This document shows positions 37,221 through 46,197 of a stretch of DNA of 64,000 nucleotides, piece by piece. Source of the stretch: Scatosoma sp045643825. Lineage in GTDB: Bacteria > Bacillota > Clostridia > Christensenellales > Borkfalkiaceae. The position numbers and the translations under genes were made by a program. The notes beneath the pieces are model-generated. The model was not told where the DNA came from, did no database searches, and saw nothing but the letters and a program-made list of their open reading frames with translations. The DNA lies in NCBI GenBank assembly GCA_045643825.1, contig JAZRFV010000086.1:105960-169959 (forward strand). The letters run 5' to 3'. Each line of letters opens with the position of its first letter. Position 1 is the first letter of the stretch.

Positions 37221-37352
37221 ATGAAAAAGAAAAAACCTTATGAGTCGGTAGAAATGAGCATCAGCCTTTGCGAAGTCGATATTGTTACGATGTCTGATTT
37301 CCTGGGCGAATATGATGACAAAGGTACATGGAAAGATACGTGGTTTGACTAA
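37221..37352 (+). CDS. 43-residue small protein between the two giant surface proteins
   Basis: ATG 37221 with ribosome site AGAGGTG, 12 bases after the giant lipoprotein stop, ending with TAA at 37350-37352, 24 bases before the next ATG. The peptide is basic at the start (KKKKP), then SVEMSISLCEVDIVTMS, then acidic and aromatic (EYDDKGTWKDTWFD). It has no signal peptide and one Cys. No family recognised. Its tight fit in the operon and good ribosome site argue for real translation. Possible roles, all inference: a leader or RiPP-like precursor, or a small partner of surface protein export. Confidence 0.6.
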   Translation: MKKKKPYESVEMSISLCEVDIVTMSDFLGEYDDKGTWKDTWFD

Positions 37353-37376
37353 TAAAAGGAGTGAAGGAGAAATTTT

Positions 37377-40300
37377 ATGAAAAGTAAAAAGATGATAAAA
37401 GTTGTATCCTTGATGGCAATGTTGACGGCGTGTGTTGTGTCGGGGGCGTTTGCATTGAACGCGAAAACCGCAAGCGCGGAAAACGAAGAAATCTTCCACG
37501 AGCTCGGCGCATCTGTACGTGTATCTACGGATAAGGGTATTCGTTTTGCCTTCGGCTTGCCCGAAGACAAAACGGGTGACGGCTACGAAATCGGTACGCT
37601 CGTTATCCCTAAAAAGGTCCTTGGCGACAAGGTATTAAACCACAACGAAGATACCGAAGATGCGGTAGAGGTGGATTATGCAGAGATTCCTTGCACGAAA
37701 AATTGGGTGCCTAATGGGGAATTAAAGAGCGCAAAAGACGGTTACAAGTATTACAATGCGGCTTTGACCGAAATTCCTCAAATGCATTACGATACGGTGC
37801 TTGTGGCAAGAAGCTACTACGTAAAAGAGGGCGTATATACCTATTCTGATCCCGTAGAACGTTCTATCGGTTACGTAGCATCCGCCGCACTTAACGATGG
37901 TTACGTGGATACGGACAATATTCTTTCGGACATCGTAACGGCAGGCTATGGCGAAACGGCGTTGATGGTGGAAGGTACGAAAGATGTTATCCCCGTGACG
38001 GAAACGGCGACCTTTACTGCAAGCAATGAAAAGGGATATTTGCCCGTATGGAGCAGCTCAAATACGGACGTTGCAACCGTAGATAAAACGGGTAAAGTAA
38101 CGGCTGTTAAGGGCGGTGAAGCGACAATTACGGCAACGATTGCAGGTAAAACTGCGAGTAAGTCGGTTTACGCGCTTGGCGACGGCTTGTACGAAAACCA
38201 AGTAGGTATCCGTATCAACGGTTGGAATTTCTCCAGTAATGCAAGTTATTTGACTGTATCGGGCGATAATGGCAATATGAATGTGACTTCAAAATTCCAA
38301 GCAAATGCAACCTATGCGCCTGGTATTGTACTTAGAAATATCTACAGCAAGGCATATTATCAGGCATTGGTTGCAAACGGTTATACGAAGTTTACGTTCG
38401 GCCTTGCGGTAGAAGGTGACGTTACCGATTTGTACGTATTCGGTAAGCCAGTAAGCTCCTTCCCTCAAGAAGACGGCGTATATAAAATTGTGATTGATAC
38501 CAACCACTTTGTATCGTATTACGATACGATCCACACGATTGCAACGAGCGGTGACCAAGTAGGTCAATCCAGCAGCTTGTCTGCGAAATTTATCGCATGG
38601 AAATCTCCTGCGGATGACTGGTCGTCGGTAAGAGATTACAAATTTGCAATTTCGAATGCTATGTTTGCAGCGCCTACGCTGTCGGTAGATTTTGCGGAAG
38701 GTTGCAAGGACATGGTGGCGGTAGGTGAAACCACGACGTTGGTTGCGGAAACGAATGTGAACGGCGTAGAATGGAGCAGCTCCGATAATGCAATTGCAAC
38801 GGTAGAAAACGGCGTTGTAACGGGTGTTAAGGGTGGCGAAGTGACGATTACGGCAACGGTTGCAGGCTTGACGGTTGAAAAGACGGTTTACGTGGTTGGC
38901 GACGGCTTGTATAGCAATCAAATCGGTATCCGTATCAATGGTTGGAACTTCTCTAGCAACGCAGATTATTTGAGCGTATCGGATAATAATGGCAACATGG
39001 TTGTGACCTCAAAATTCCAAGCGAACGTAACCTATGCGCCCGCGCTTGTCCTTAGAAATATTTACAGCAAAGCATATTATCAGGCATTGATTGCAAATGG
39101 TTATACGAAGTTTACGTTCGGTCTTGCGGTAGAAGGTGACGTTACCGATTTGTATGTATTCGGTAAACAAATTAGCTCGTTCCCTCAAAAGGACGGGGTA
39201 TATATGGTTTCGATTGATACAAACCACTTTGTATCCTACTACGATACAATCAACACGATTGCAACGAGCGGTAGCCAAGTAGGTCAGGCAAGCAGTTTGA
39301 CTGCGAAGTTTATCGCATGGCAATCCCCTGCAAATGATTGGTCTACGGTAAGAAATTACGTCTTCACGATTTCCGAGCCCTCGTTTAGAACGGCGGCTAC
39401 GGTGGCGGTAGACTTTGCAACGGGTAGCGAAGCAACGATTGTTGCAACGAACACGACGCAGTTGACGGCTACGACCAATTGGAACGATGGTTTTGTTGTA
39501 TGGAGCAGCTCTGACGAGGCAATTGCAACGGTAGACGGTAACGGTTTGGTAACGGGCGTAGCGGCAGGCGAAGCAACGATTACGGCAACGGTTGCAGGCG
39601 TAAGCGCAAGCAAGGTTGTTACGGTGGTAGCACCTACGATTTCTATCGGCTTTGCAGATGACGGCAAGGATATGATTGAAATCGACGAAACAACGAACTT
39701 GGTTGTAAACACCAACGGTAATGCAAAAGAAGTGGAATGGATTAGCTCGGATCCTGCTATTGCAACGGTAGAAAATGGCGTTGTAATGGGTATGAAGGGC
39801 GGTGAAGTAACCATTACCGCAACGATTGCAGGTGTGGTAAGCAACAGCGTTACGGTTTACGTAGTTGGCGATGGCTTGTATAGTAACCAAATCGGGGTAC
39901 ACGCATATGGTTGGAACCAAACGAATAGTGCTACCTATTTCAATATGGAAACGGGTACAAATGGTGAAATGATTGTGACTGCAAAATATGCAGGTTCTAC
40001 TACACATTATCCTTCAGTTGTATTGAGAGAATTGTACAGTAAGGCTTACTATGAAAACTTGATAGCAGCAGGCTATGAAAAGTTGACATTTACCCTTGCA
40101 GTTGGTGGTGCAAATGCGGGAAATGTTTCTGATTTGTACGTATTTGGGAAAACTTTGACGAGTTTCCCTAAGAATGCAGATGGTGCTTATGCGATTGTTT
40201 TGGATTTGCAGTATATCGTAGATAATTATGCGAAGGTTGGCGGTATCGGTACGAGTGTTGAGGCGAAGAATGCAGAAGTTAACTATATGCTCCTTGCATG

Positions 40301-40889
40301 GAAATCCACCGACTGGACGGCAAGAAACTACGTCTTCACGATTTCTAATGCACAATTCGGCAAAGGCGTTCTGTTTGCAGATAATATCGGTATGCGTGTA
40401 AACGGTTGGAATATGACTACGAATACGACGTATATGACGATGGATGTCGATGCGGACGGCGCAATGACGATTACGGCAAACTGGCAAGCATATAAAAACT
40501 ATGGCCCCGCGCTTGTTTTGAAGAATATCGAAAGCAAGGCGTATTATCAAGACTTGATTAATAGTGGTATTACCTATTTGACTTTTGACCTTAAGGTTGG
40601 CGGTGAGGATGCGGATAAGATTACCGATGTGCATATCTTGGGCTCGGCGAAAAAGATAAGTGAGCTTACTAAAGAGGGTGACGTATATAAAGTGCAAATT
40701 CAGCTCGCGCATATCGTACAATTCTATGATACCATTACTACACTTGATACAAGCGGTAATCAGGCTGGGCAATGGGGTAGCAGAAGTGCATTGCTCCTTG
40801 CTTGGAGATTCTCGACGGACTTTGCAACCGTTCCTGCGGATGCAACGAGAAATTATATCTTCACGATTTCTAACTCTATGTACGTATAA
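37377..40889 (+). CDS. Giant secreted protein: GIRF-type N-domain, 4 Big_2 domains, 4 beta modules
   Basis: 1170 residues, ATG after AAGGAG. The Sec signal peptide ends at AKTASA; there is no lipobox Cys, so it is secreted or retained non-covalently; no LPXTG or SLH anchor was seen. Residues about 40-185 form a domain (GASVRVSTDKGIRFAFG ... TEIPQMHYDTVLVARSYY ... VERSIGYVASAAL) shared with the C-terminal half of the protein at 43153. Big_2 and beta modules then alternate. Modules: about 38175-38668, 38893-39389, 39862-40358, 40364-40886. The last is close to the last module of the preceding giant protein. Confidence 0.82.
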   Translation: MKSKKMIKVVSLMAMLTACVVSGAFALNAKTASAENEEIFHELGASVRVSTDKGIRFAFGLPEDKTGDGYEIGTLVIPKKVLGDKVLNHNEDTEDAVEVDYAEIPCTKNWVPNGELKSAKDGYKYYNAALTEIPQMHYDTVLVARSYYVKEGVYTYSDPVERSIGYVASAALNDGYVDTDNILSDIVTAGYGETALMVEGTKDVIPVTETATFTASNEKGYLPVWSSSNTDVATVDKTGKVTAVKGGEATITATIAGKTASKSVYALGDGLYENQVGIRINGWNFSSNASYLTVSGDNGNMNVTSKFQANATYAPGIVLRNIYSKAYYQALVANGYTKFTFGLAVEGDVTDLYVFGKPVSSFPQEDGVYKIVIDTNHFVSYYDTIHTIATSGDQVGQSSSLSAKFIAWKSPADDWSSVRDYKFAISNAMFAAPTLSVDFAEGCKDMVAVGETTTLVAETNVNGVEWSSSDNAIATVENGVVTGVKGGEVTITATVAGLTVEKTVYVVGDGLYSNQIGIRINGWNFSSNADYLSVSDNNGNMVVTSKFQANVTYAPALVLRNIYSKAYYQALIANGYTKFTFGLAVEGDVTDLYVFGKQISSFPQKDGVYMVSIDTNHFVSYYDTINTIATSGSQVGQASSLTAKFIAWQSPANDWSTVRNYVFTISEPSFRTAATVAVDFATGSEATIVATNTTQLTATTNWNDGFVVWSSSDEAIATVDGNGLVTGVAAGEATITATVAGVSASKVVTVVAPTISIGFADDGKDMIEIDETTNLVVNTNGNAKEVEWISSDPAIATVENGVVMGMKGGEVTITATIAGVVSNSVTVYVVGDGLYSNQIGVHAYGWNQTNSATYFNMETGTNGEMIVTAKYAGSTTHYPSVVLRELYSKAYYENLIAAGYEKLTFTLAVGGANAGNVSDLYVFGKTLTSFPKNADGAYAIVLDLQYIVDNYAKVGGIGTSVEAKNAEVNYMLLAWKSTDWTARNYVFTISNAQFGKGVLFADNIGMRVNGWNMTTNTTYMTMDVDADGAMTITANWQAYKNYGPALVLKNIESKAYYQDLINSGITYLTFDLKVGGEDADKITDVHILGSAKKISELTKEGDVYKVQIQLAHIVQFYDTITTLDTSGNQAGQWGSRSALLLAWRFSTDFATVPADATRNYIFTISNSMYV
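38175..40886 (+). repeat. Array of four ~165-residue beta modules, second protein
   Basis: Copies 1 and 2 (GIRINGWNFSSNA) are close to each other: ATYAPGIVLRNIYSKAYYQA or VTYAPALVLRNIYSKAYYQA. Copy 3 is divergent (AYGWNQTNSATYFNM) and has a shorter C-terminal half. Copy 4 (GMRVNGWNMTTNTTYMTM) matches copy 4 of the upstream protein closely. Two consecutive Big_2 domains without a module lie between copies 2 and 3 (about 39400-39860), suggesting loss of a module there. Confidence 0.8.
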
Positions 40890-40914
40890 GTAGTACTAAA
40901 AACACAAGGAACTC

Positions 40915-40963
40915 TTGAAGTCCGTGAAATACGGACTTCAAGGGGCTTCCCTTGAAAAGGGAA
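40915..40963 (+). promoter_or_regulatory. Two consecutive RNA hairpins before the GH36 gene
   Basis: Hairpin 1: perfect 11-base arms TTGAAGTCCGT (40915-40925) and ACGGACTTCAA (40931-40941), 5-base loop. Hairpin 2: TTCCCTT (40947-40953) with AAGGGAA (40957-40963), 3-base loop. No T-run follows, so not a classical terminator. They lie in the 88-base gap between the giant protein and GH36 and could tune expression or protect mRNA ends after processing. Confidence 0.7.
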
Positions 40964-40977
40964 AAGAGGGAAACAAA

Positions 40978-43143
40978 ATGAGTATTCGTTTTTGTGAACA
41001 AAATAAAACGTTTTATTTAACTGGGAAGGAATGCAGTTATATCTTTCGTGTGAATGCCGAAGGATATTTAGAGCATTTATATTACGGTAAAGGGTTGTCG
41101 GAAGAAGACCTTTCGTGGATGTTTGACAAGATGCATTGCTCCTTTTCACCCTGTTATATGGAGTGGAAGGATATCTCGTTTAACGTAATTCCACAAGAAT
41201 ATGCAACCTACGGACGTGGGGATTATCGTATCCCGTCTGTACTTGTAAAAATGCAAAACGGAAGCCGTATTACCGACTTCCGCTATAAAACACACACAAT
41301 TTTGAATAAAAAGCCTGCTATTTCCAACATGCCGACCTTACGTGGCGGGGAAACGCTCGTGGTTACCTTGGAAGACGCCGTAAACAATTTAGAGGTAGAT
41401 TTATACTATACGGTGTACGAAGATGTCTCCGCGGTGGCTCGTCGCACCGTCTTGAAAAATGGTGGAAATGCCGCCGTTTCGGTGTTGAAATGTAGCAGCT
41501 TTAACATAGATATTAACCGTGCAGACTTTGATATCGTCGCTTTATACGGTGCACCTACGCGTGAAAGAGAAATCGAGCGTACGCCGTTGTCGCACAATAT
41601 TTGCGAGGTGAGCAGTACGCGTGGCGCCTCCTCCCATCAGGCAAATCCGTTTATGGCAATTTGCGATAAAAATGCGGATGAATACGTTGGCGAGGTGTAC
41701 GGCTTTAACCTGATTTATTCGGGCTCGCACTCCATCAAGGCGCAAGCAACGGAAATTGCCTTTACGCGCGTAAGCGGTGGGATCAACGAGCAGGATTTTT
41801 GTTGGTATTTAGATGCTGGGGAAAGCTTTGAAACGCCTGAGGCGGTGCTTGTGTACAGCGACAGCGGTTTTAATAAGATGTCTCAACAATTCCACAATTT
41901 ATATAGAGAATATCTTATCAATCCAAGCTTTGCGTATAGAAAACGCCCCGTGCTTCTCAACAATTGGGAAAGCACTTACTTCGATTTTGACGAGAAGAAA
42001 CTTTGTGACTTGATTGAAAAAGCAAAAGGGACGGGTATTGATACCTTCGTTTTGGACGATGGTTGGTTTGGGATTCGCAACGACGATTGGTCGAGCCTTG
42101 GCGATTGGTTTGTTAATAAGAAAAAATTGCCTGGCGGGTTGACGGCGGTGATTGAAAAATGTCGTGCCTGCGGTATGAAGTTTGGGCTTTGGTTTGAGCC
42201 TGAAATGATTAGCGAAAACAGCGATTTGTATCGTTCGCACCCCGATTGGCATATTGCCGCACCTCATATCAAGGCTTGTAAGAGCCGTCATCAGTGGATG
42301 TTGGACTTTGCTAATCCCGCAGTGGTAGATTACATGAAACAAGCGGTAGGCGCTATGCTTTCTGAAAATGATATCGCGTATGTAAAGTGGGATGCAAATC
42401 GCACGATGACGGAATTTTACTCCCCGTATTTACCTGCAGAGCGTCAGCAAGAAACGGCACACCGTTATATGCTTGGCGTGTACGAGCTTGCAAGATACTT
42501 GACGGAAAATTTCCCGAACGTATTCTTTGAGGGCTGTGCAGGTGGCGGCGGTCGATTTGATCCCGCAATGTTGTATTATTTCCCCCAAATTTGGACGAGT
42601 GATAACTCGGATGCGGCATCCCGTTCGTTTATTCAATATGGTACAAGTATGTGTTATCCCTTATCTGCGATGAGTGGGCACGTTTCCATTTGTCCCAACC
42701 ATCAGGTGGGCAGGGTAACACCGATGCAAAGCCGTATGGATATGGCAAGCTTTTGTTCGACTGGATATGAACTCAACTTGCACGCCTTAACGGAAGAGGA
42801 CTTTGCAAAAATTAGTGGACATATCGAATTTTACAACAGTATTAGCGACTTAATGTTGAAAGGGGATTTGTACCGTTTGTTAAGCCCGTTCGAGGGAAAC
42901 TACTTCTCGCAAATGGTGGTTTCCAAGGATAAAACGCGTGCCGTATTTATCATTATGAAGCTTTTGGCAAAATGCAACGATGCGTATCCTTTTGTAAAAT
43001 TGAAGGGCTTGGATGCGGATAAATATTATTTCATCAAGGACATGGGTACCTTCAAAGGGGATGTTTTGATGAATATCGGCTTACGCTTCCCTAAAAATAT
43101 GAAAGACTTTGAAACAAAGTGCTTTGTGATTGAAGAGAAATAA
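40978..43143 (+). CDS. Glycoside hydrolase family 36 alpha-galactosidase
   Basis: 721 residues from ATG 40978 (AGAGGG upstream). An in-frame TTG farther up falls inside a hairpin and is rejected. N-terminal beta-supersandwich, then the TIM barrel with FVLDDGWFGIRNDD. The nucleophile is D472 in VKWDANR and the acid/base Asp is in the SDNSDA motif (D542). GCAGGGGRFDPAMLYYF precedes it, the GH36 substrate-binding loop. No signal peptide: it removes alpha-galactosyl units from imported oligosaccharides such as raffinose-type or galactomannan fragments. It fits with the GH2 beta-galactosidase of the same operon. Confidence 0.94.
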   Translation: MSIRFCEQNKTFYLTGKECSYIFRVNAEGYLEHLYYGKGLSEEDLSWMFDKMHCSFSPCYMEWKDISFNVIPQEYATYGRGDYRIPSVLVKMQNGSRITDFRYKTHTILNKKPAISNMPTLRGGETLVVTLEDAVNNLEVDLYYTVYEDVSAVARRTVLKNGGNAAVSVLKCSSFNIDINRADFDIVALYGAPTREREIERTPLSHNICEVSSTRGASSHQANPFMAICDKNADEYVGEVYGFNLIYSGSHSIKAQATEIAFTRVSGGINEQDFCWYLDAGESFETPEAVLVYSDSGFNKMSQQFHNLYREYLINPSFAYRKRPVLLNNWESTYFDFDEKKLCDLIEKAKGTGIDTFVLDDGWFGIRNDDWSSLGDWFVNKKKLPGGLTAVIEKCRACGMKFGLWFEPEMISENSDLYRSHPDWHIAAPHIKACKSRHQWMLDFANPAVVDYMKQAVGAMLSENDIAYVKWDANRTMTEFYSPYLPAERQQETAHRYMLGVYELARYLTENFPNVFFEGCAGGGGRFDPAMLYYFPQIWTSDNSDAASRSFIQYGTSMCYPLSAMSGHVSICPNHQVGRVTPMQSRMDMASFCSTGYELNLHALTEEDFAKISGHIEFYNSISDLMLKGDLYRLLSPFEGNYFSQMVVSKDKTRAVFIIMKLLAKCNDAYPFVKLKGLDADKYYFIKDMGTFKGDVLMNIGLRFPKNMKDFETKCFVIEEK

Positions 43144-43152
43144 AGAGTAATT

Positions 43153-45369
43153 ATGAAAAAGAAAATTATTTCAATGTTATCGATATGCGCGTTGGCCGTG
43201 GTGGGCTTTGCATTTGGTAAAATGCACCCAACAATGGTATCGGCGGATGAAGTCGCGGTATACGTATCGAAAAATGGGAACGATGCAGGTGCAGGGACAA
43301 GCACTTCTCCGTATGCAACATTAGAAAAAGCTTTAACCGAGGTCGCGGACGGCGGTACGATTGTTTTGCAGGATACCGTGGCGTTAGACACTTGGACACC
43401 GCACGATAAAACAGTAACGGTGACGGGTGGAGGGTTGGACGTAAGCGGCGTGCCGAATTCGGATTTTAATGATGGTAAGGGTACGCAAATCAAAGAAATT
43501 GTCCTTAACGACAGCGTAACATTTACGAATATGAGCTGGACGGTAGACTCTACTTTGCAGACATTCATTTACGCCAACGGATACAAAACAACCATCGGTG
43601 AAGGTGTTTCGTACAGCAGTGATAAAATCAGGCTTTTTGGGGGTGGTAAAGAAGGTACGACGGTAGCAGGTACGGATTTAACCGTGCTTTCGGGGACGTA
43701 TAACTATATTTATGGCGGCAGTTTAAGAAGTACCGTGACGGGTAACACCAACCTTGTCGTGGGCGGAACGGTCAACAATACCTCGGCGGTGGATAACGCA
43801 ATTCAAAATCATACCGCTAATTATTATATTTTAGGTGGCGGACACGTGGATGCGGTCAAAGGCAGTACGAATTTGACCATTCAAGGTTCGGCAAAAGCGG
43901 TATATGTCTGCGGCGGCTCTTGGGGTTGGAATAGCAGCATCGGTGGCGGCTCGAACTTGACCGTAAAGAGCGGTAAGCTGATGGGGATATATGGCAGCTG
44001 TCTCAATGGAGGGCACAGCGGCAGCGGTGCAAACGTTCTTGTTGAAGGCGGCAATATCCAACAGGTCTTCGGCGGCAGTGAAAATCAAATTGTAACGGGG
44101 AACGTAAACGTCCGTCTGCTTGGCGGTACGATTACTCGCCGTATATATGCAGGCAGTTATGGTGACGGCTCGAAAAAATACGTCGTTGGCGGAAAGGTTA
44201 CTCTTGAGCTTGGCGGCAACGTGAATATTCCCTTAAATGAAAGCCATGAGGATAAGGGGATTTACGCACGTTCTCGGTATGAAAGTGACGTGGAGGATTG
44301 TCAGCTCGTTTTTACAAGCGAAACGGCATATAACGCGTACAAAAATAAATTGGGCGCCAGCGATTGGGGTGCAAGCTACGTAATGGGCAGCACCGCCGCG
44401 GCGGATACGTATCATTATTATTTGTATGAGCAAAACGGAAACGTGGTTACGCAAACGTGTGCTTATCACGAAGGGCTTTCCGCAACGGCAACGATTGCTG
44501 TGGATACGACGGCTATGCAATATACGGGCAAGGAAATTACCCCCGTAAGCGTAGCTTATTCTTCCGACTGGGAATACGGCAAGCCGACGGTTGTTTATGA
44601 GAATAACATAGAATGCGGCAAAGCGAATTATTCGATTACTATGGGGCAGGTATGCGTTGAAGGTGATTTTATCGTGGTGAATACACCTACGGTGCTCGGT
44701 GGCAGCGTTCGACTTTCTTCGCCGAGTGGCTTGCGTTTCCAATCCAAAATCCCCAGTGCTATGTTGGAAACGGGCGCGACGTTTGGTACGTTGTTCATCC
44801 CTAAGGCAGAGCTTGGAGCAAACGAGCTTACCGTGGATACCCCCACGGCGGAAAACGTAATGCAAACGAAATGGGCAACGGAAGGCGTGAAAGTAAATAA
44901 TCCCCAGCAGTATGAAGAGGGGTACGAATATTTTAACGCCGTACTGACGGAAATCCCCGAAGAGCATTACGATAAAGTAATCGTTGCACGCAGCTACGTG
45001 TACGCGAACGGGCAATATTACTACTCGGATATGGTAGAACGTTCCACAGCACAGGTTGCGGCGTATGCTTTGCAGGATGGATACACGGAAGAGGTTTTAT
45101 ACGATTACGTAGATAAAGCCTTGGCGGATTCCACGGTAACGATGCAAACGGAGCTTACCATATATGAAAAAGAAAGCGCGCAATTGACGCTTTCGGGAAA
45201 CAAGGGCTATGTTGCGATTTGGTCTACGGACAGCGATATTATCACCATTGAAGATGGTAAAATCGTGGCGGGTAAGCTGGAGGGCACGGCTACAGTAACG
45301 GCAAAAATCGGCAGTCAAACCGTACAATGTCTTGTGACCGTGAAGTATAAGTGGACGGGATATTTCTAA
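43153..45369 (+). CDS. Secreted beta-helix protein with C-terminal GIRF-type domain and Big_2
   Basis: 738 residues, signal peptide KKKIISMLSICALAVVGFAFG. The start YVSKNGNDAGAGTSTSPYATL is the DUF1565/pectate-lyase-like opening, followed by a Gly-rich helix ladder (GGTVNNTSA, GGSLRSTVTG, GGNIQQVFGG). Residues about 515-655 (SVRLSSPSGLRFQSKIP ... VLTEIPEEHYDKVIVARSYV ... ERSTAQVAAYAL) match the N-domain of the giant protein at 37377. A Big_2 domain ends the chain (NKGYVAIWSTDSDIITIEDG). No catalytic residues recognised; probable adhesion or glycan binding. Starts ten bases after the GH36 gene, with a weak ribosome site. Confidence 0.8.
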   Translation: MKKKIISMLSICALAVVGFAFGKMHPTMVSADEVAVYVSKNGNDAGAGTSTSPYATLEKALTEVADGGTIVLQDTVALDTWTPHDKTVTVTGGGLDVSGVPNSDFNDGKGTQIKEIVLNDSVTFTNMSWTVDSTLQTFIYANGYKTTIGEGVSYSSDKIRLFGGGKEGTTVAGTDLTVLSGTYNYIYGGSLRSTVTGNTNLVVGGTVNNTSAVDNAIQNHTANYYILGGGHVDAVKGSTNLTIQGSAKAVYVCGGSWGWNSSIGGGSNLTVKSGKLMGIYGSCLNGGHSGSGANVLVEGGNIQQVFGGSENQIVTGNVNVRLLGGTITRRIYAGSYGDGSKKYVVGGKVTLELGGNVNIPLNESHEDKGIYARSRYESDVEDCQLVFTSETAYNAYKNKLGASDWGASYVMGSTAAADTYHYYLYEQNGNVVTQTCAYHEGLSATATIAVDTTAMQYTGKEITPVSVAYSSDWEYGKPTVVYENNIECGKANYSITMGQVCVEGDFIVVNTPTVLGGSVRLSSPSGLRFQSKIPSAMLETGATFGTLFIPKAELGANELTVDTPTAENVMQTKWATEGVKVNNPQQYEEGYEYFNAVLTEIPEEHYDKVIVARSYVYANGQYYYSDMVERSTAQVAAYALQDGYTEEVLYDYVDKALADSTVTMQTELTIYEKESAQLTLSGNKGYVAIWSTDSDIITIEDGKIVAGKLEGTATVTAKIGSQTVQCLVTVKYKWTGYF

Positions 45370-45414
45370 TATCGCAAAAATAAGGAAAAAATTTTTAATA
45401 CAAGAAGGTGTATT

Positions 45415-46179
45415 ATGGATAAATATAATTTATTGAGAAGCAAATTCGACAACAGGGAAAAAATCGTCGGCACGACCATGACGATGATTAACAGCTCGCT
45501 CATTTTGGAAAAAATGGCAGGACGTGGGGATATTGATTTCATTTTGTTTGATACGGAGCATGGTATTTTCGATACGCAAAACCTTGTGCCTCTTCTTCAA
45601 ACGATGCGCCTTTTGAAGGTTCCTTCCTTTGTAAGAGTGCAGGATGCCGAATATCACTTGGTTGCAAAGGTGATCGATATGGGTGCGGACGGTATTATGA
45701 TTCCTCGTACGGAAAGTTTACAGCAACTTCGTACCGCAGTAGACGGCTTACTCTTCGCGCCTGACGGCAGAAAGGGTATGGGCGGCTGCGGTCAGTTTAG
45801 ACCTGGTGAAAAGTTTGACGATTTCAAGAAAACCCGTTTCTTGTTGCCTCAAATCGAATCCCCCGAAGGGATTAAAAACTTGCCCGCAATGTTGGAGGAA
45901 TACGGCGAATACATCAGCGCAATCATTATTGGACCTTACGATATGTCGGTTATGGTAGGTACGCCTGCAAACATCGGCAGCGATGCAATGAATAAGGCTG
46001 TGCAGGAAGTATTTGATATTTGTAAAAAATACAACAAATCCTGCGGTATTTTCTGCGATAATGAAATGCTTGCGAAAAAGTATCGTGATATGGGTGCAAA
46101 CGTGCTGTGGATGGCGGTAGATAGAGATTACTACATGCGTGGCTTGAATGGGATGCTGGACGGCGTAAAGGATTTATAA
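45415..46179 (+). CDS. HpcH/HpaI (class II, metal) aldolase family enzyme
   Basis: 254 residues, ATG after AAGAAGGTG. Family pattern: FILFDTEHGIFD near residue 40, RVQDAEYHLVAKVIDMGADGI near 74, PRTESLQQLRTAV, and IIIGPYDMSVMVG near 175. Members cleave 2-keto-3-deoxy acids, for example keto-deoxy-rhamnonate or keto-deoxy-fuconate, to pyruvate and an aldehyde. In this operon it may handle a keto-deoxy sugar acid, with the dehydrogenase just downstream working on the product. Confidence 0.9.
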   Translation: MDKYNLLRSKFDNREKIVGTTMTMINSSLILEKMAGRGDIDFILFDTEHGIFDTQNLVPLLQTMRLLKVPSFVRVQDAEYHLVAKVIDMGADGIMIPRTESLQQLRTAVDGLLFAPDGRKGMGGCGQFRPGEKFDDFKKTRFLLPQIESPEGIKNLPAMLEEYGEYISAIIIGPYDMSVMVGTPANIGSDAMNKAVQEVFDICKKYNKSCGIFCDNEMLAKKYRDMGANVLWMAVDRDYYMRGLNGMLDGVKDL

Positions 46180-46197
46180 AAAAGGACGGAAACGGTT

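Noticed and set aside
34701..40886. Repeated DNA as a possible CRISPR array
   Set aside because: Repeat units are about 500-700 bases, in frame and protein coding, with no short identical repeats and spacers.
40915..40977. Upstream TTG start for the GH36 gene
   Set aside because: It lies in the first arm of a perfect hairpin; ATG 40978 has a better ribosome site and gives the family's usual N-terminus.
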